Source: Globodera rostochiensis
Lineage: Eukaryota; Nematoda; Chromadorea; Rhabditida; Heteroderidae
Assembly (NCBI GenBank): GCA_018350325.1
Contig: JAEVLN010000002.1
Span: 812,162 to 876,161, forward strand
Reading direction: 5' to 3'
Length of the DNA stretch: 64,000 bases
The position numbers were made by a program, and so were the translations under genes. Positions 1 through 12,900 of this stretch are shown here, in pieces. The first letter of the stretch is position 1; each line of letters opens with the position of its first letter. The notes under the pieces were generated by a model. The model saw only the letters and a list, made by a program, of their open reading frames with translations, was not told where the DNA came from and ran no database searches.

Positions 1-181
1 ATGTTCTTTCTTTTAATTAAATTACAATTTTTAAAAAAAACTCTATTTTGAATCAATTTTTTTGTCCCAATTTTGTGCAACAAACAAAAAGCGTAGCAAT
101 TGCCTTGGACTAATTATTCCAACAAAAAAAAAACTCAATATTATAACGACACCAAAAACATTTTAAGTGAACCACACCCAA

Positions 182-1794
182 ATGGACGGCAGCAACACTC
201 GGGTGGTCATCCAGTTTGGTAACGGTGAAGCTGGTGGTGCCGGTGCCGGTGGCAGTGGCGGGTTCAAGTGGGTTGTTTGTATTTGTTGTTTTGCCTCTTT
301 AATAATTTGATCAATTATCGATCACTTCCAACAAAAATAAATTAAATTTTGTATTCATTTTAAGTACATGTATCGATCACAGACCGAACATTTTCATAAA
401 ATTGATTAAATAAAAATGGTATTTTTTTCAACTTTTCAGTATTCATGGGAATTTGAATGACTACGCGTGGGGCGAGCATGGATTGGGTATTTTATTTATT
501 AATAACAAAAATGATTTGCAACAATTTTTTTGCACAGACAATGTGCTCACCGCTCTGCTTAACCAGTTTGACGTGGCACAGCAGCCGACGAGGCTCACTC
601 CGGAAGGCAAAAATTAAATAATTTTTAAATTGGCAAAGAATTTTTAAAAAGTTCATATTTTGTGTCCAAATTTTAAATGTGACAAATTTTCTTATTTATT
701 TTAGTGAATTTGTAAATAATTTCCATTTCTTTCAGACATTGCAAAGTTACCGATGAGCAAAGTGATGCAGAAACAGGTTAAAACTTTTTTAAATTAATTT
801 TTTCCCCCAAAAAAGGCAATGAAAACCGACCTCTTTAGTTAAGTTTTTAATATTTATGTTTTCAGGTGGACAACGGCACGCAGTGCACGACGTAATCGTT
901 CACTTGTTTTATGCTAATTTGACGCCTTCGCCCTGTTTCAGTTGCATGGAAACCTTTGTGCTTGACGAGACAGTTGCGAAGCTGGACTGCGGGCACATTT
1001 TCCATCCGGACTGCTTGAAGCCGTGGTGAGTGTGTGTTTTGAGGGGGGCCGGGGTAAGTGGATGACGAATCCGATGTCGGGCTTTTGACCCATGTCCTGG
1101 TTCCGGCCGCAAAGCGGTTCCGGGACGCCCGGGGATTGATTTTCCACGATGGCTAAATTTGGGTTTGGGCCGCGACCTCTGAGTGTGAAACGCGCGGAAA
1201 ACAATTTGGAAGACAGGCCATTGGTGTTTAGATTTTTTATGGCCTTAAATTACTTTTTTAGATGTTGGTAACTAAAAAATTTAGCTTGTAAGAGTTATTT
1301 TCAACATCAAAAAAAAAAAAGTTCTGATTTAAAAATTTGGTCCGACATGGGGGGAGGGAGTGCGTGCCATGGTATCGGGGGTACCGTTTTTCGGTTAGAC
1401 CGGGGTTTCAACCCCGGTTTCGGTTTTTGGCCAAAAACGTCGGTTTTTCGATTCGGTTAGCCGATCGTGCACAACCATCCGCCATTTTTTTTTGTTTAAA
1501 GTTTTTATTTTTAATATTTTTATTTTGTTTAGGCTTCAGCGTAACAATGTGAGTTTGTTTTGTTGAGCATTAAATTGTATCCTCCTATTGTTTAAAAGAT
1601 TCATTTTTTCTGTTCAAAAAATGTAAATTTTTTATTTCAAAAATATTTACTAATTACATATTTGTTATTATCACTATTAAAATAAAAATGATGAATTTAT
1701 TTATTTAATCGCGCAGACGTGTCCAATCTGTCGGAAAGAGATCGACCCGAGCAAATGGGTGGACCCAATTTTGGATGTGGACGAGTTGGACTGA
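182..1794 (+). CDS. RING-H2 E3 ubiquitin ligase, RNF126/RNF115-like, 8 exons
   Basis: Exons 182-267, 440-486, 538-606, 736-776, 866-891, 942-1025, 1533-1548 and 1717-1794 join in phase to 148 residues. The first part carries an NDYAWGEHGLDNVLTALLNQF segment, which RNF126/RNF115 proteins have upstream of their RING. Residues 88-128 form a C3H2C3 RING-H2: C88, C91, C106, H108, H111, C114, C125, C128, with W118 after the sixth ligand as in E2-binding RINGs. The role known for the family is transfer of ubiquitin from an E2 to a substrate. Intron 3 begins with GC (607-608) instead of GT. The N-terminal zinc ribbon of vertebrate RNF126 is absent. The frame stays open 5' of the ATG back to a possible acceptor at 166-167, so an upstream exon outside the window is possible. 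Confidence 0.88.
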
Positions 1795-2416
1795 CGGACT
1801 AACATAATGATTGTGGAGCTGCTGCTGATGATAGATAATGACGTTAAAACTAATTGATTGATGAATGAATGGTGATGAGCAGCACAACGACGATAGATAT
1901 GATGGCAATTATTCATTACATCACAAAATACCTATGGATTGCTTCTTTTTTTTTTTGAATTCTGATCACTGTTGATCAGGTCTGTATTTTTGTTTTGGTG
2001 CCGGGGAGGCCTTCTGTTTAACGGGAAAATGTTTTTTTTTCTGGGCCCAAACAAATTTACAACCCTTTTTAGGGGTTAAACTCGAGATTGGACGGATGTC
2101 ATGTTTTTCCAAATATTCTTTTTGAATCCCGACGATTTGTTCGCTTTCTCCAAAAAAAACTTTTAAAAATGACAAGCCCCGGCGCTCGGAAATGCCTGAT
2201 TTTGTTTGTTTCTGCGCGTTTTTCTTCTCTTTTCATTTGCCTCTTATTCAAGCACATAGAAAACACATGCACACGCCACATTTAACAAAGGAAAATCGCG
2301 GTATTGCGCGATACAAGAAAATGATGGAAAAATATGCGCACATCTTTGTGTGGAATTGGCAATCGAGGAACTGTTTTTACCATGGCCCGGGGTTGGGTCG
2401 CTTCAAAGTTGGAAAT

Positions 2417-2523
2417 TAGAGTAGGCCGGGACCGGGATTGAGAAAATTAAAAAACCGGGATTTTGTAAGGGAGAAATTCAGTCCCAAAATTGGAGACTTC
2501 AATACCAGTCCCGGCCTACTCTA
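2417..2523. mobile_element. 107-bp hAT-like MITE with 8-bp target duplication
   Basis: The ends TAGAGTAGGCCGGGAC and its inverse are terminal inverted repeats. The flanks 2409-2416 and 2524-2531 are both TTGGAAAT, a perfect 8-bp target site duplication as made by hAT transposases. There is no coding capacity. Its inverse sequence matches the outer arms of the element at 20753-21678. Confidence 0.85.
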
Positions 2524-2551
2524 TTGGAAATAATAGCGGATTAATACGTAA

Positions 2552-3233
2552 CGCTTCCGGTCCGAGTACAGAATAGTGCAAAAAATATCCGAGTGCCGAA
2601 CGTCCCAGTGCTGAAAAGTCTGAATGCCGAATAGAACAAATACTGTCTGAGTACCGAATAGTACAAAAAATGTCCGAGTGTCGAAATTCTGAGTTTCGAA
2701 TGGTTCGAGTGTCGAAATATTGCAAAAAATATCTGAGTGTCGACTTCTAATTTTTTTTGAGTGTACGGGTCAATTCAGATTTCTTACCCTACTTTTTATA
2801 CAAATCAATTTTTTCAAACCCCGCACTTGAATTCGAACAATTTTTCGAAAAACATCCAAAAATCAATGTTGACCTTCCCTGACCCTTCGGGGGCGGGAAA
2901 GTCCCCTGCAGGAAAGTCGGGGTCGGGGTTGGCCATGTCGGGGCTTAACCCTAATTATATGATTGATAAAAGTTTATCGGTGTTATAAAATGTTTAAACA
3001 GTACGCTTTTCTACTATAGTATTTAATTCGACCTTCGGCTTAAATATGTTTTATTCGGCACTCGGATATTTTTCGCACTATTCGGCACTCAGGCCATTCG
3101 GCACTGGGACGTTCGGCACTCGGATATTTTTTGTTGTATTCGGCACTCGGACTGTATTTGCACTATTCGGTACTCGGATCATTCGGTACTCGGACTTTCG
3201 GTACTCGGACCATTGGCACTCGGACCGGTAGCC
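2552..3233. mobile_element. 682-bp fold-back element with 8-bp target duplication
   Basis: The left end reads CGCTTCCGGTCCGAGT and the right end is the inverse of GGCTACCGGTCCGAGT. The flanks 2544-2551 and 3234-3241 are both ATACGTAA. The arms contain many copies of short motifs such as TTCGGCACTCGGA in opposite orientation on the two sides. No transposase frame is visible. The same pair of ends occurs at 56150-56509. Confidence 0.8.
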
Positions 3234-4854
3234 ATACGTAAGGCAGAGAAATTTGAAATAAAATAATCAAAATTTTGTTGTCTGGCTAGAACCGACAACG
3301 ATGGCCCCCTAATTTTGAGTAATCGACCCTTAATTTTTGCAAATTGAATCTCTGGCATTTTAAATTATAACAATTGTAATGTTTTTAAATGTTCCCTAAT
3401 GAGCGGACGACAGTTCCCCTATTTAAAATATTTACCTTAATGTTTTGGCCACTCTCGCGCTCCAATTAGTCGCCCCGGGGGTGGTGCGCCAAATTGTTGT
3501 CCTCGACCCCAGGCGCCGATCCAATTCAGGCAAATAAAACAAACAAACTAATAATTTGCACAACACCACTTCCCCCACGGGGGCACATGCCTCGCCCCCC
3601 CTCTCACTCCACCGTAATGGATTTCCGGGGGGCATTATTGGCATTGGCACACAATTGGCCCTCGGGGGGGGGGGGGGGAGGGAATTGCGCGAAAATTAAT
3701 TTTTGGGGCACCCCTCCCCCCATGTTGGGTGGGTGGGTGGAAGTGGAATGAATGAATGCAACCGTAGCTGAACTGCATTTTTCCGGCTAATTGAGAATGC
3801 CCAATTTATATGTGGAGGTGCAAGCATCCAGCAGAGAGAGAAAAGCATCCAGTTGGCCACAAATTGAGATTTTGACTGGGGCTGGTGGGCGCCTCGGGGC
3901 CGACCACTTCAGTGCCAGCAAATTTTCTAAAGTCAATCAAAACAATAAATGAGATGAACCATTTGAAAAAAGCCAAGTGGTTCAATTGGGTTTTAAAAGT
4001 GCATTCAAAATCGGGGGTTTTCATAGTTTTTTGGAAATTAATTTTTTCTTGAATTATCTAAATAGCTTTTAAAATGTTAGAGCTTTCAGGAAATTATCGG
4101 AAATACTTTGACAAAATTTGTTTAAAAAAACTAAAAAAATATTTTATCTCTAAAATGAACGCGTTTTGATTAGAAATTTGACTTACATTCAATTCTTCTG
4201 TCTCGAGGTCGTGGGAAAATGGACGGCAAAATCAAACGGCGCCATTTGCCGCTTCAAGAGAAGAAAGACGGCACAATATGGACAAGGGAGTGAGTGCCAT
4301 AATCAAACTGGAGCCAATTTTGGCACACCAACGGCAGCTTTTATGGCGTAGTGTTGTAGTAGCGCAACGATAATTTTTCTATTTATACATACCGAGATGT
4401 AACCGGTTGCCAAAAAATGCCCGGAAACCGGAATTCCGGCTCCCAAAAATGTCCTGAATTTCCGGAATCCGGATTTTGAAATTGAAATTTGAGTTTTTCT
4501 AATTTCTGATCCCCTTTCGACTAAAAATAACTTTTTCTTGATCAAAAATGTGGTGCTTCTCTAAAGACCAAAAATTTGGATCTACTAATACATATTAAAA
4601 TGAAAAGATTTTGAAGAGAATTTTTAATTAATATTTAAATTTAGCCACCGGAAATATTTTAAACCGATTTTCCTAATAAAGGGGTCACTCATTTTAAATC
4701 TGGTCGCCTTTTGGGTACCGTACCTCCCTGTTGCCCACTGTTATGTGCCGTACCGTACCCCTTTTAATGGGGGGGCGTTAGTCGCCGACGCGCCGGTCCG
4801 ACTTTGTTACGCCTTCCTCATTGCCCTCGCATGTTTTCCCCGAAGTAATAACCG

Positions 4855-6042
4855 CCCCCGACTTTCTAGCCCCCGAAGGGTCCCCCGACTTTCTAGCCCC
4901 CGAAGGGTCCCCCGACTTTCTAGCCCCCAAAGGGTCCCCCGACTTTCTAGCCCCCAAAGGGTCCCCCGACTTTCTAGCCCCCGAAGGGTCCCCCGACTTT
5001 CTAGCCCCCAAAGGGTCCCCCGACTTTCTAGCCCCCAAAGGGTCCCCCGACTTTCTAGCCCCCGAAGGGTCCCCCGACTTTCTAGCCCCCAAAGGGTCCC
5101 CCGACTTTCTAGCCCCCAAAGGGTCCCCCGACTTTCTAGCCCCCAAAGGGTCCCCCGACTTTCTAGCCCCCAAAGGGTCCCCCGACTTTCTAGCCCCCAA
5201 AGGGTCCCCCGACTTTCTAGCCCCCAAAGGGTCCCCCGACTTTCTAGCCCCCGAAGGGTCCCCCGACTTTCTAGCCCCCAAAGGGTCCCCCGACTTTCTA
5301 GCCCCCAAAGGGTCCCCCGACTTTCTAGCCCCCAAAGGGTCCCCCGACTTTCTAGCCCCCAAAGGGTCCCCCGACTTTCTAGCCCCCAAAGGGTCCCCCG
5401 ACTTTCTAGCCCCCGAAGGGTCCCCCGACTTTCTAGCCCCCAAAGGGTCCCCCGACTTTCTAGCCCCCAAAGGGTCCCCCGACTTTCTAGCCCCCAAAGG
5501 GTCCCCCGACTTTCTAGCCCCCGAAGGGTCCCCCGACTTTCTAGCCCCCAAAGGGTCCCCCGACTTTCTAGCCCCCAAAGGGTCCCCCGACTTTCTAGCC
5601 CCCAAAGGGTCCCCCGACTTTCTAGCCCCCGAAGGGTCCCCCGACTTTCTAGCCCCCAAAGGGTCCCCCGACTTTCTAGCCCCCAAAGGGTCCCCCGACT
5701 TTCTAACCCCCAAAGGGTCCCCCGACTTTCTAGCCCCCAAAGGGTCCCCCGACTTTCTAGCCCCCGAAGGGTCCCCCGACTTTCTAGCCCCCAAAGGGTC
5801 CCCCGACTTTCTAGCCCCCAAAGGGTCCCCCGACTTTCTAGCCCCCAAAGGGTCCCCCGACTTTCTAGCCCCCGAAGGGTCCCCCGACTTTCTAGCCCCC
5901 AAAGGGTCCCCCGACTTTCTAGCCCCCGAAGGGTCCCCCGACTTTCTAGCCCCCAAAGGGTCCCCCGACTTTCTAGCCCCCAAAGGGTCCCCCGACTTTC
6001 TAGCCCCCAAAGGGTCCCCCGACTTTCTAGCCCCCAAAGGGT
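4855..6042. repeat. 27-bp minisatellite, 44 tandem copies
   Basis: The unit CCCCCGACTTTCTAGCCCCC plus RAAGGGT repeats without length change over 1188 bp, exactly 44 units of 27 bp. Almost all variation is one A/G position (CAAAG or CGAAG); one copy has TAACCC instead of TAGCCC. Because 27 is a multiple of three, two frames on each strand stay open and give artificial nine-residue repeat proteins. No upstream coding context or splice structure supports translation. Confidence 0.95.
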
Positions 6043-8676
6043 CGGGGAGGGGAGGGCGAACCCAATTTTTTTTTTGCAATTCCGAAATATGAAAGTTAAT
6101 GCAGCTGCTCTCCATCTCTTGCGCCTCAAGTTTGCTCACATTTGTTGCCCCCACCATTCCGCCCAATTTGTCGGAGGACGGCACAAAAATGCCCCCCGCC
6201 ACCCCCCGCCCCCCTCCGTGCATTGACCGCGACCGTTCATCGTACCCATTCAAATTGCGCGCCACTAAAAATTCTCCAAAATTTTGTTTTTTCAGTTTTG
6301 TCCATTTTCGCGCATCATCCCATTACACCACACATTATGATGATGATGCGATGCTTATCGGAGAGCAAATAAATCACATCAAAAAGTGGTCGTCGTCGTC
6401 GTCGTCCAAAACGACACACAATTTTTGGAATGAATGCCATGCGCAGACGGACGGGCGACCCCTCGGGGGGGGGGGGGGGGAGGGGGCACATAATTCAATT
6501 TTGGCATTTTTTAAATTGCCAAAACGGAGATGGCTGGCTCATTTAAATTGGTTTACCCTGCCACATTCACTCCACCCACCCCACAAAATCATTTTTTCCC
6601 AATTTTTGCTTCGCAATAAATCCGTCACTTTTAAAAGATTTGAGCGAGGCCTTTTAAATTGGCATTTTTTATTTTAATCGCCAAAAAATTGTAAACATTT
6701 TAAAATTTAAAAATATTTCAAAAACATTTTTTGTTCGCGAATTTAAATAAAAAACATTTAATAAATAGGGGCAAATTATATGACCTAAAAAAGGATGCAT
6801 CTTTTGTTTTTTCTTAAGGAAAATTTTATAAAAATAGTATGGGTTTTTTCTTCTAAAATTATTGATCTATATGGACTAAAAGTCGCTGAAATAAGGACAT
6901 TTTGTAATAATCTATTCGCAAAAAAAAACATTTAAAAAAATGAAAATCTCGATCCTATTAATAGCCAACATTAATTTGAAATAATTGCTTCAAATTTTAA
7001 TAGTTAAATTACAAAAAATATTTCTTTAAATTAATTAAACTTATTTGAAAGAGGGTTTTTTGTTGGAGGGGGGGGGCTAAAATATTTTCCCGCCATTTAT
7101 TGAAAAATTACATTTTATTTTCTATTTTAATAATTTTTTCTCCGCGAATTTATGGGCGCATCCGCCATATAAACGGCACGGTCAATTACCATATAATCGG
7201 GGGCAAACCCCCGCAGGGGATTCGCCGACAAAAGCGAGGGATTTATTGGCATTGCCCCGGGGGAGCTGTTGGGGGGGGGGGGGGAATTAACGGACTAAAA
7301 TAATCGGAACGTCACAACAGGTCACCATTCATTATTTACTTACATTGTATAAATAATAGTGTTTTGATTTTTTTGAAAAAAAAGATACATTTTTTTATTG
7401 ATAGGTAAATATTATTTTTTATATTTTATGCATTACAAATTTAGTTTTGCCTCCCAAACTTTCTAAGAAATTATTAGTTTATTTTTTTCTAATTAACAAA
7501 CAAATTTTTTTTCCATTTAATCAAAAATCGTTTTTTGAAAATTGTTCGAAATTCGTGTTTCCTGGCTTCGAATTTGGTCGAACGTCAGTCAGTTCGAATT
7601 TTTTCATCTCGAAAAGCCACAGAAAACAGTCTTTTTCTCGATTTATTTTTAAATTTTTCTGTTCAAAAATTGGCGGGGGGACTGGTGCCCGCGCCATTTA
7701 TGTCCATAAAATTACCGAAAACAATCTTTGGATTGGCGGGCAATGTTGTCGAAAGTCGCGTCCTTTTTTGATTTGGCCGCTTGGCCTTTTGCATTATTTA
7801 AATAAATATTATTAATGAGTTGCGCACAAACAATGAAATGGGCCCCACTCTTTGGTTAGGCTACGGTTTATAGCCCCCCCCCCAAATATATTTGATGAGT
7901 TTCCGCCAACAAAAAGGCAATTTGAACTCGAAAATAAACATTTTGCCAAAAAATTACGATTTAAAAATCATATTAAATTGTCGGGGATTTTTTTGCAAAG
8001 AAAAAAGGTTTAAATAAAATGCTTTGTTTAAATTTTATTCACTTTAATTTTTTACATTTTGTAATCGGCACCGTCACAGTTGACAAATCGCCAACACAAA
8101 AATATTTCAACACACCGATTATAAACCCTCCACCCAAACTTTTGGCACTGTGCCAAGGGTTGTCTGTCGTCAAGAAGGTCATCTCGTGACCCAATTTTGA
8201 GAGTCCGTCCCGTCCCCGCATTACCCCTGGGGGGAGGGGGGGGGAGGATGGCACTTGTGCCCCCCGAGGGGAGCTTGGGGGCGGGGCTTACCACCCAATT
8301 TTGCCACACCGGCCGCCGGTGGTGAAGGAAGGAAGGCACACAATGCAAACGGCGCCGGAAGGGATGGATGTGCTGCGCAAGTCGGCCTCCGCCCGCCTCC
8401 CCCCCCCCCTTCTCTTGTCCTCTATCCCCTCGGGGGGCGGGGGGAGAATTTTTCGGCACTTCCCCCTTCTGCCATAATACAGTTAGTTGTGCGTGCCAAA
8501 TGCTGCGCAATTTTGCCCAATTTTAATATTTGTTCATTCATTCGCCTCTCAGGGGAATATTAACCTTTTATTAAATTTAAATTTTGTCTTAAGCATTGAA
8601 CGGCCGGACCTTTATTTCCGTTGACTTTTTCAAATTGAAGTTAAAGCGCTGATTGTTTTTTTCTGGTCTTCTCAAA

Positions 8677-9931
8677 ATGGTAAGTGTTTTTTTACATTTT
8701 TTAAAAACTTTGAAAGAATAATTTTCTGAAAAATTTTTTGAAAAGATTTTAAGCAAAAATGCGCCACATTATATTTTAAATAAAAGTGAACGAATGCCCT
8801 CCCCTAAGGGGGGGGGGGGGGTGAAAATAATCTTCCTGAGATTTATGGGGTAATTTCCGAATTTTTTAGTTCTCTTAAAGTTCAAATTTTTGCCTTTTTC
8901 CCCGTTTAGATGTTCACTTATTGGCCCGGCGGGCGTCTGTCCCTGCCGGACGGTCTCCACAACAACAACAACAACAATTGGCATTGTTTCGGTGTCGAGC
9001 AGTATCAGCACAACAACCACCTGCCCTCTTGCTCATTGCCGCAGGGCATCAATGCCGAACAACAGAATCATCATTATTATTATTGCCGTCTGGGCGGCAG
9101 CACATTTGCACCGTCGGCGATGAGCAGCGTCGGCAGAAAACGACGCGGCGCCGCAAAACATTACATTGGGCAGACGGTAAAACATTTTTAATAGCAATTT
9201 TAATTTTATTATATATTTTTTCTTTTTTCCTTTATAACTTCCTTCAAGCTGAACAGATTATGGTTCATTAGGTAACCAAATCGATGAGTTGATAGCTTTA
9301 CGATTATACAAAGCTCAAAAAAGTTATGACTAAAATATATAAAAACTCAAAAAATGGCAATTTTTTGGGGGTTTCTGACCATAAGTTTTTTGTGATTGGT
9401 TTATTCAATTAGCTTCTGTTTGAAGATAGCTTCTTCTTAATGTTAGCTATCATTTAATATGCTTATTGACTGAACCCGTTTAGCTTAAAGAAAGTTATTG
9501 TTCCATTTTCTACAAATAGACGATTTTGAAAGTGCTAAAAATATGCAAAAATACACATAATTTGGTTCGCTACAAATAATATTAAAAAACAAAATAAATA
9601 AGCGAAACTTTTTAATTTTAGCCCATCATTCAACGCGTCCCCCTGAAATGTTCAATTGGTACTCAAACGGACAATGCCGATGAGGTGAGAAGGTCGAGGG
9701 TGGTTTTTGCCAAAACAAAAAAACCGTTAAATTCTCACTAATTTTTAGAATTTTTTTCTTGCCGAAGACGAGGCCGAGCTGGTCGAGCTGTGCGCGGAGT
9801 TGGCCAACCGTTTGCTGACCATCGCCGACGAATGGGCGGCCGCCAAGTTGGAGACGGATCAGCAACAGCAACAACAGCCGCAGAAGTCGAAGTGGGCGTC
9901 ATTTTTGAATTGGATTTGTCCGCCACAATGA
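8677..9931 (+). CDS. Putative BH3-only protein with LC8-binding motif (Bim/Bmf-like), 4 exons
   Basis: Exon 1 ends in an ATG directly before a GTAAGT donor (8677-8679). It is followed by exons 8910-9176, 9622-9684 and 9749-9931, all in phase 0, giving 171 residues; a second ATG opens exon 2. The N-terminal half is Asn/His/Gln-rich and ends in a basic RKRR segment. Exon 3 encodes SIGTQTD (TQT at 104-106), the classic anchor of dynein light chain LC8 ligands. Exon 4 encodes an amphipathic helix ending LANRLLTIADEW (129-140). This fits the BH3 pattern: hydrophobics at 129, 133, 136 and 140, small A137, then D138-E139. A Gln-rich linker and a Trp-containing tail (KWASFLNWI) follow. Bim and Bmf have the same order of LC8 motif, BH3 and hydrophobic tail. 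Inference: a sensor that frees cell death by binding a CED-9/Bcl-2 protein. BH3 motifs are short, so the assignment is tentative. Confidence 0.55.
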
Positions 9932-12900
9932 CAAAATGCCACAATGCTTTTGACGCCTTTGTTTGAATCGCACATTTTCCCGCCTTTATAAATGCCATAA
10001 ATTTGTTTGAGTGTTCGACATTTTTTTCTATTAAAATCTTATTAATCCCGATCCCGGGTTTTTCTTAAAAACCCGATCTCCTTAAATCCCGCTCCCGGGT
10101 TTTTCTTAAAATCCCGATCTCCTTAAATCCCGTTCCCGGGTGACCTTTATTTTTAATTCAGGAATTTTAGATTAATTTTTTGAGTTGATTTTCTTTTAAA
10201 TTTTTTTATTGTAACTTCAAAATTCTTAAAGAAATTTGCCAAATTTTTACCAATTTTTGTTTTTTGTTTTATAAACATCACAAAAATGCCTTCTCATCAA
10301 TCGGATTAAGCCACAACATTTTGTGGGTGGGGGGGGGGGGTCAAAATGCCAATTGGCACCATCGTGCCAATGCCAACGGAGGGAAGGGATTAATTTTCGC
10401 GGACAATTGTCCGTCCCCTCTCCCCGCAAAATAATCTCCATAATAATCCGACCACAAATCCGCGATAATGAAGAATATGTACATTATTAATCGCTGTAGA
10501 GAGGGCAATTTAATTAGAAGAATTTTTTTCATCAAAAAAAACAAAAAAAAAATTTTGAAAAAAGCAAAAATGAATTAGTGAATTACTAAATTATGTCCGT
10601 CCGTGTTCATTTCTGGTTCCGGCATTTTTTTTGTTGGCATCCGGTGTTCCGGACACTTCCTGGTCTCTCCCTGAATTGGCGGGCGTCGTTTGGGCCATGA
10701 ACAAAGTAAAAATGTTAATGAAATTTAAATTGTCCGATTTTTACTAAATTTAAGCAAGACAAAATTTGAATTAAAACAGGAATTTTAAAATTATTAAAAA
10801 TATGTAAAATATGGTTCAACTCTAATTAGGTATTTTAAACCTAAAAATTAGCAACATTTTTCGTAATTTCTGTAAAATTTAATCATTTTATTTTCACACT
10901 GCGCGAGCGCGAGAAATTAGTATGGTGGTTGGTCCCTCGCCCGCGATCATTAATGGAGTTGGGGGTTTGAGAATAATTATGGGGGGGGGGGGGGGAATGA
11001 TCGATCGATCGAAGAAATTCCCTTGAGGGGATTTAGTCCCCCCCCCCCAAAATTGATCTCGTCGATTAATTAATTTGGGCATCGAGAGCAGCAAAATGAT
11101 CAATGGACAAATGTGAACGCGTGCCCCAACCCCAACACTTTTGACTACAGTGTACCATAACAGAGGCCTAAATTATTGTTCATTTTTTAAAAATTTTTAT
11201 TTTTAACAAATTTACGCTGAATTTAATTATTTATTTCAAAAAAAGAAGAAAAATATCAGATTTTTTGTTTATAAAAATTAAAAAAAAATTCCGCTAAATG
11301 ATTCGAATAAAATTTTCTTCCCTCCCCCCCCCCCAACCACAAAATGCCGCCCCGCGAAGAGTCGGGGTTTGAGGAAAACCCCCGAATTAAACAATTTCAA
11401 AAATTGAGTCCATCTGACTGCAAAATATATTATGTGTCGTCGCTTTTGTGTGTTATTCTGAAATTATCATTCATACCCATCAATCCATCCCATTCGCCGG
11501 TTTAATTTCATTCATTCATTCGATTGTTGGCCATTGCGTGCCAAAATCGTATATAACAAAATATTCATTGACAGAATGCCAAAACGCCGGAAGGGCCAAA
11601 TTTCCAACATTTTTCGCGCATTTTCCACCATTTAAAGTGAATGGCCCCTGGCCCCTACCGTAACCCCCAAAATGATGCAAAAATTCCACGCTGAGTTTGG
11701 CGGCAAATTGCTGCTGAAAAACGATTGACTTGTGTGGAGGGGAAAGGCTCCAGCTGTGAAATTTGCAAAATTCCAACAAAAAGTCCTTTTGGCAAATTTT
11801 AGTATCGATGCTTAGGGGCAATGAGTATTTAATCAATAGTTTAATGAACCTTTTAGCATTTAATATATTTACGCCGCATGGCATTAAGCTTAACAATTTC
11901 TGGTTATTGCGCCTGAGGGCATTAAGCTTAACAATTTTTCTGATTATTACGCCTCAGGACATTAAGCTTAACAATTTCTAGTTATTACGCCTCAGGGCTT
12001 AACAATTTCTGGTTATTACGGCCTCGGGCATTAAGCATTCAAATAATTAAGCCTCAGGCTTAGTGCCTTTGGGCTTAGTGTCAAAAAATGCTAACTTTTT
12101 TTTATTGATACCCCAGGGCATTAAGGATTGAATGGATGGCCTAATATTCTCCTGGCCATTAATTGCGCGCACAACCGTCTTCATGTTCATCAATTATGCG
12201 CTAAAATTGGTTGGTTGGGGGGCCATCTGTTGCCATCCATCCATCTGTGATGGCTGCAGCGATAATCCAATTTGGCAAGCAAAGCATTTGGCCAAATATT
12301 TTATTGCCCCCCTCAGGGCATTTGGAACATTTCGAAATATGTACAAACAAAAAAAAAATTTTTTTTAAAATAAAAAATCGAATAAATTAGTTGAAAGAGA
12401 ATTTTGGCAAAATGTTTATATAAAATTCTCTTTATTGGGAATTTTCTTTAAAATCCCAGTCACAGCACCGTAGCAATCGCCTAAAATTTTTGTGGGATTA
12501 ATGCTTAACGATTCAACTTAATCTAAAGAAGTTGTCGCTCAGCTCGCCAAGTTGGATACAAAAAATCGAGATTTTTCACGTTTTAAGCTATAAAACTTAG
12601 GAAAAAAGTCGAATCGGTTAGCTTTCGCTTAATCATCAATCAAAGGTTCGACCAATTGAGAGCAACTTTTTTGTTGGATATTAATCATATTTAAATTGCT
12701 TAGCTAATTAATGACTAAGTTATGAGTGGCGGCGGCGCCAAGTTTTGGCGCTTCTGAACATTACCCTGCCATTTTGTAAGGGAAAAGGGAGGCTGGGGGT
12801 TGTCGGTTTTGGACCAACAACCGGGATTTTTTTGATTCGGTACCGGGCACGTATTTTGCATTTTGCCTTGGGGGAGGGGTACCGAAAAAAGTCGATTTTT

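Larger units (their letters stand above)
1795..8640. other. Intergenic region, no convincing gene
   Basis: No conserved reading frame was recognised over this stretch. It holds two inverted-repeat elements (2417-2523, 2552-3233), a 27-bp minisatellite (4855-6042), and runs of G or C at about 3665, 6466, 7070, 7271 and 8400. The rest is AT-rich sequence with short chance ORFs. Confidence 0.6.

Noticed and set aside
1701..1916. Minus-strand frames over the end of the RING gene
   Set aside because: They are antisense to the last RING exon and its 3' end.
4380..4480. GATGTAACCGG...CCGGAATTC phrase shared with about 54550-54590
   Set aside because: It is a short dispersed similarity, too diverged to define an element from this window alone.
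4745..6265. Open frames of 423-495 codons on both strands, reading as nine-residue repeat proteins (for example PDFLAPKGS)
   Set aside because: They are produced by the 27-bp minisatellite, whose unit length is a multiple of three. No conserved flank or splice structure was seen.
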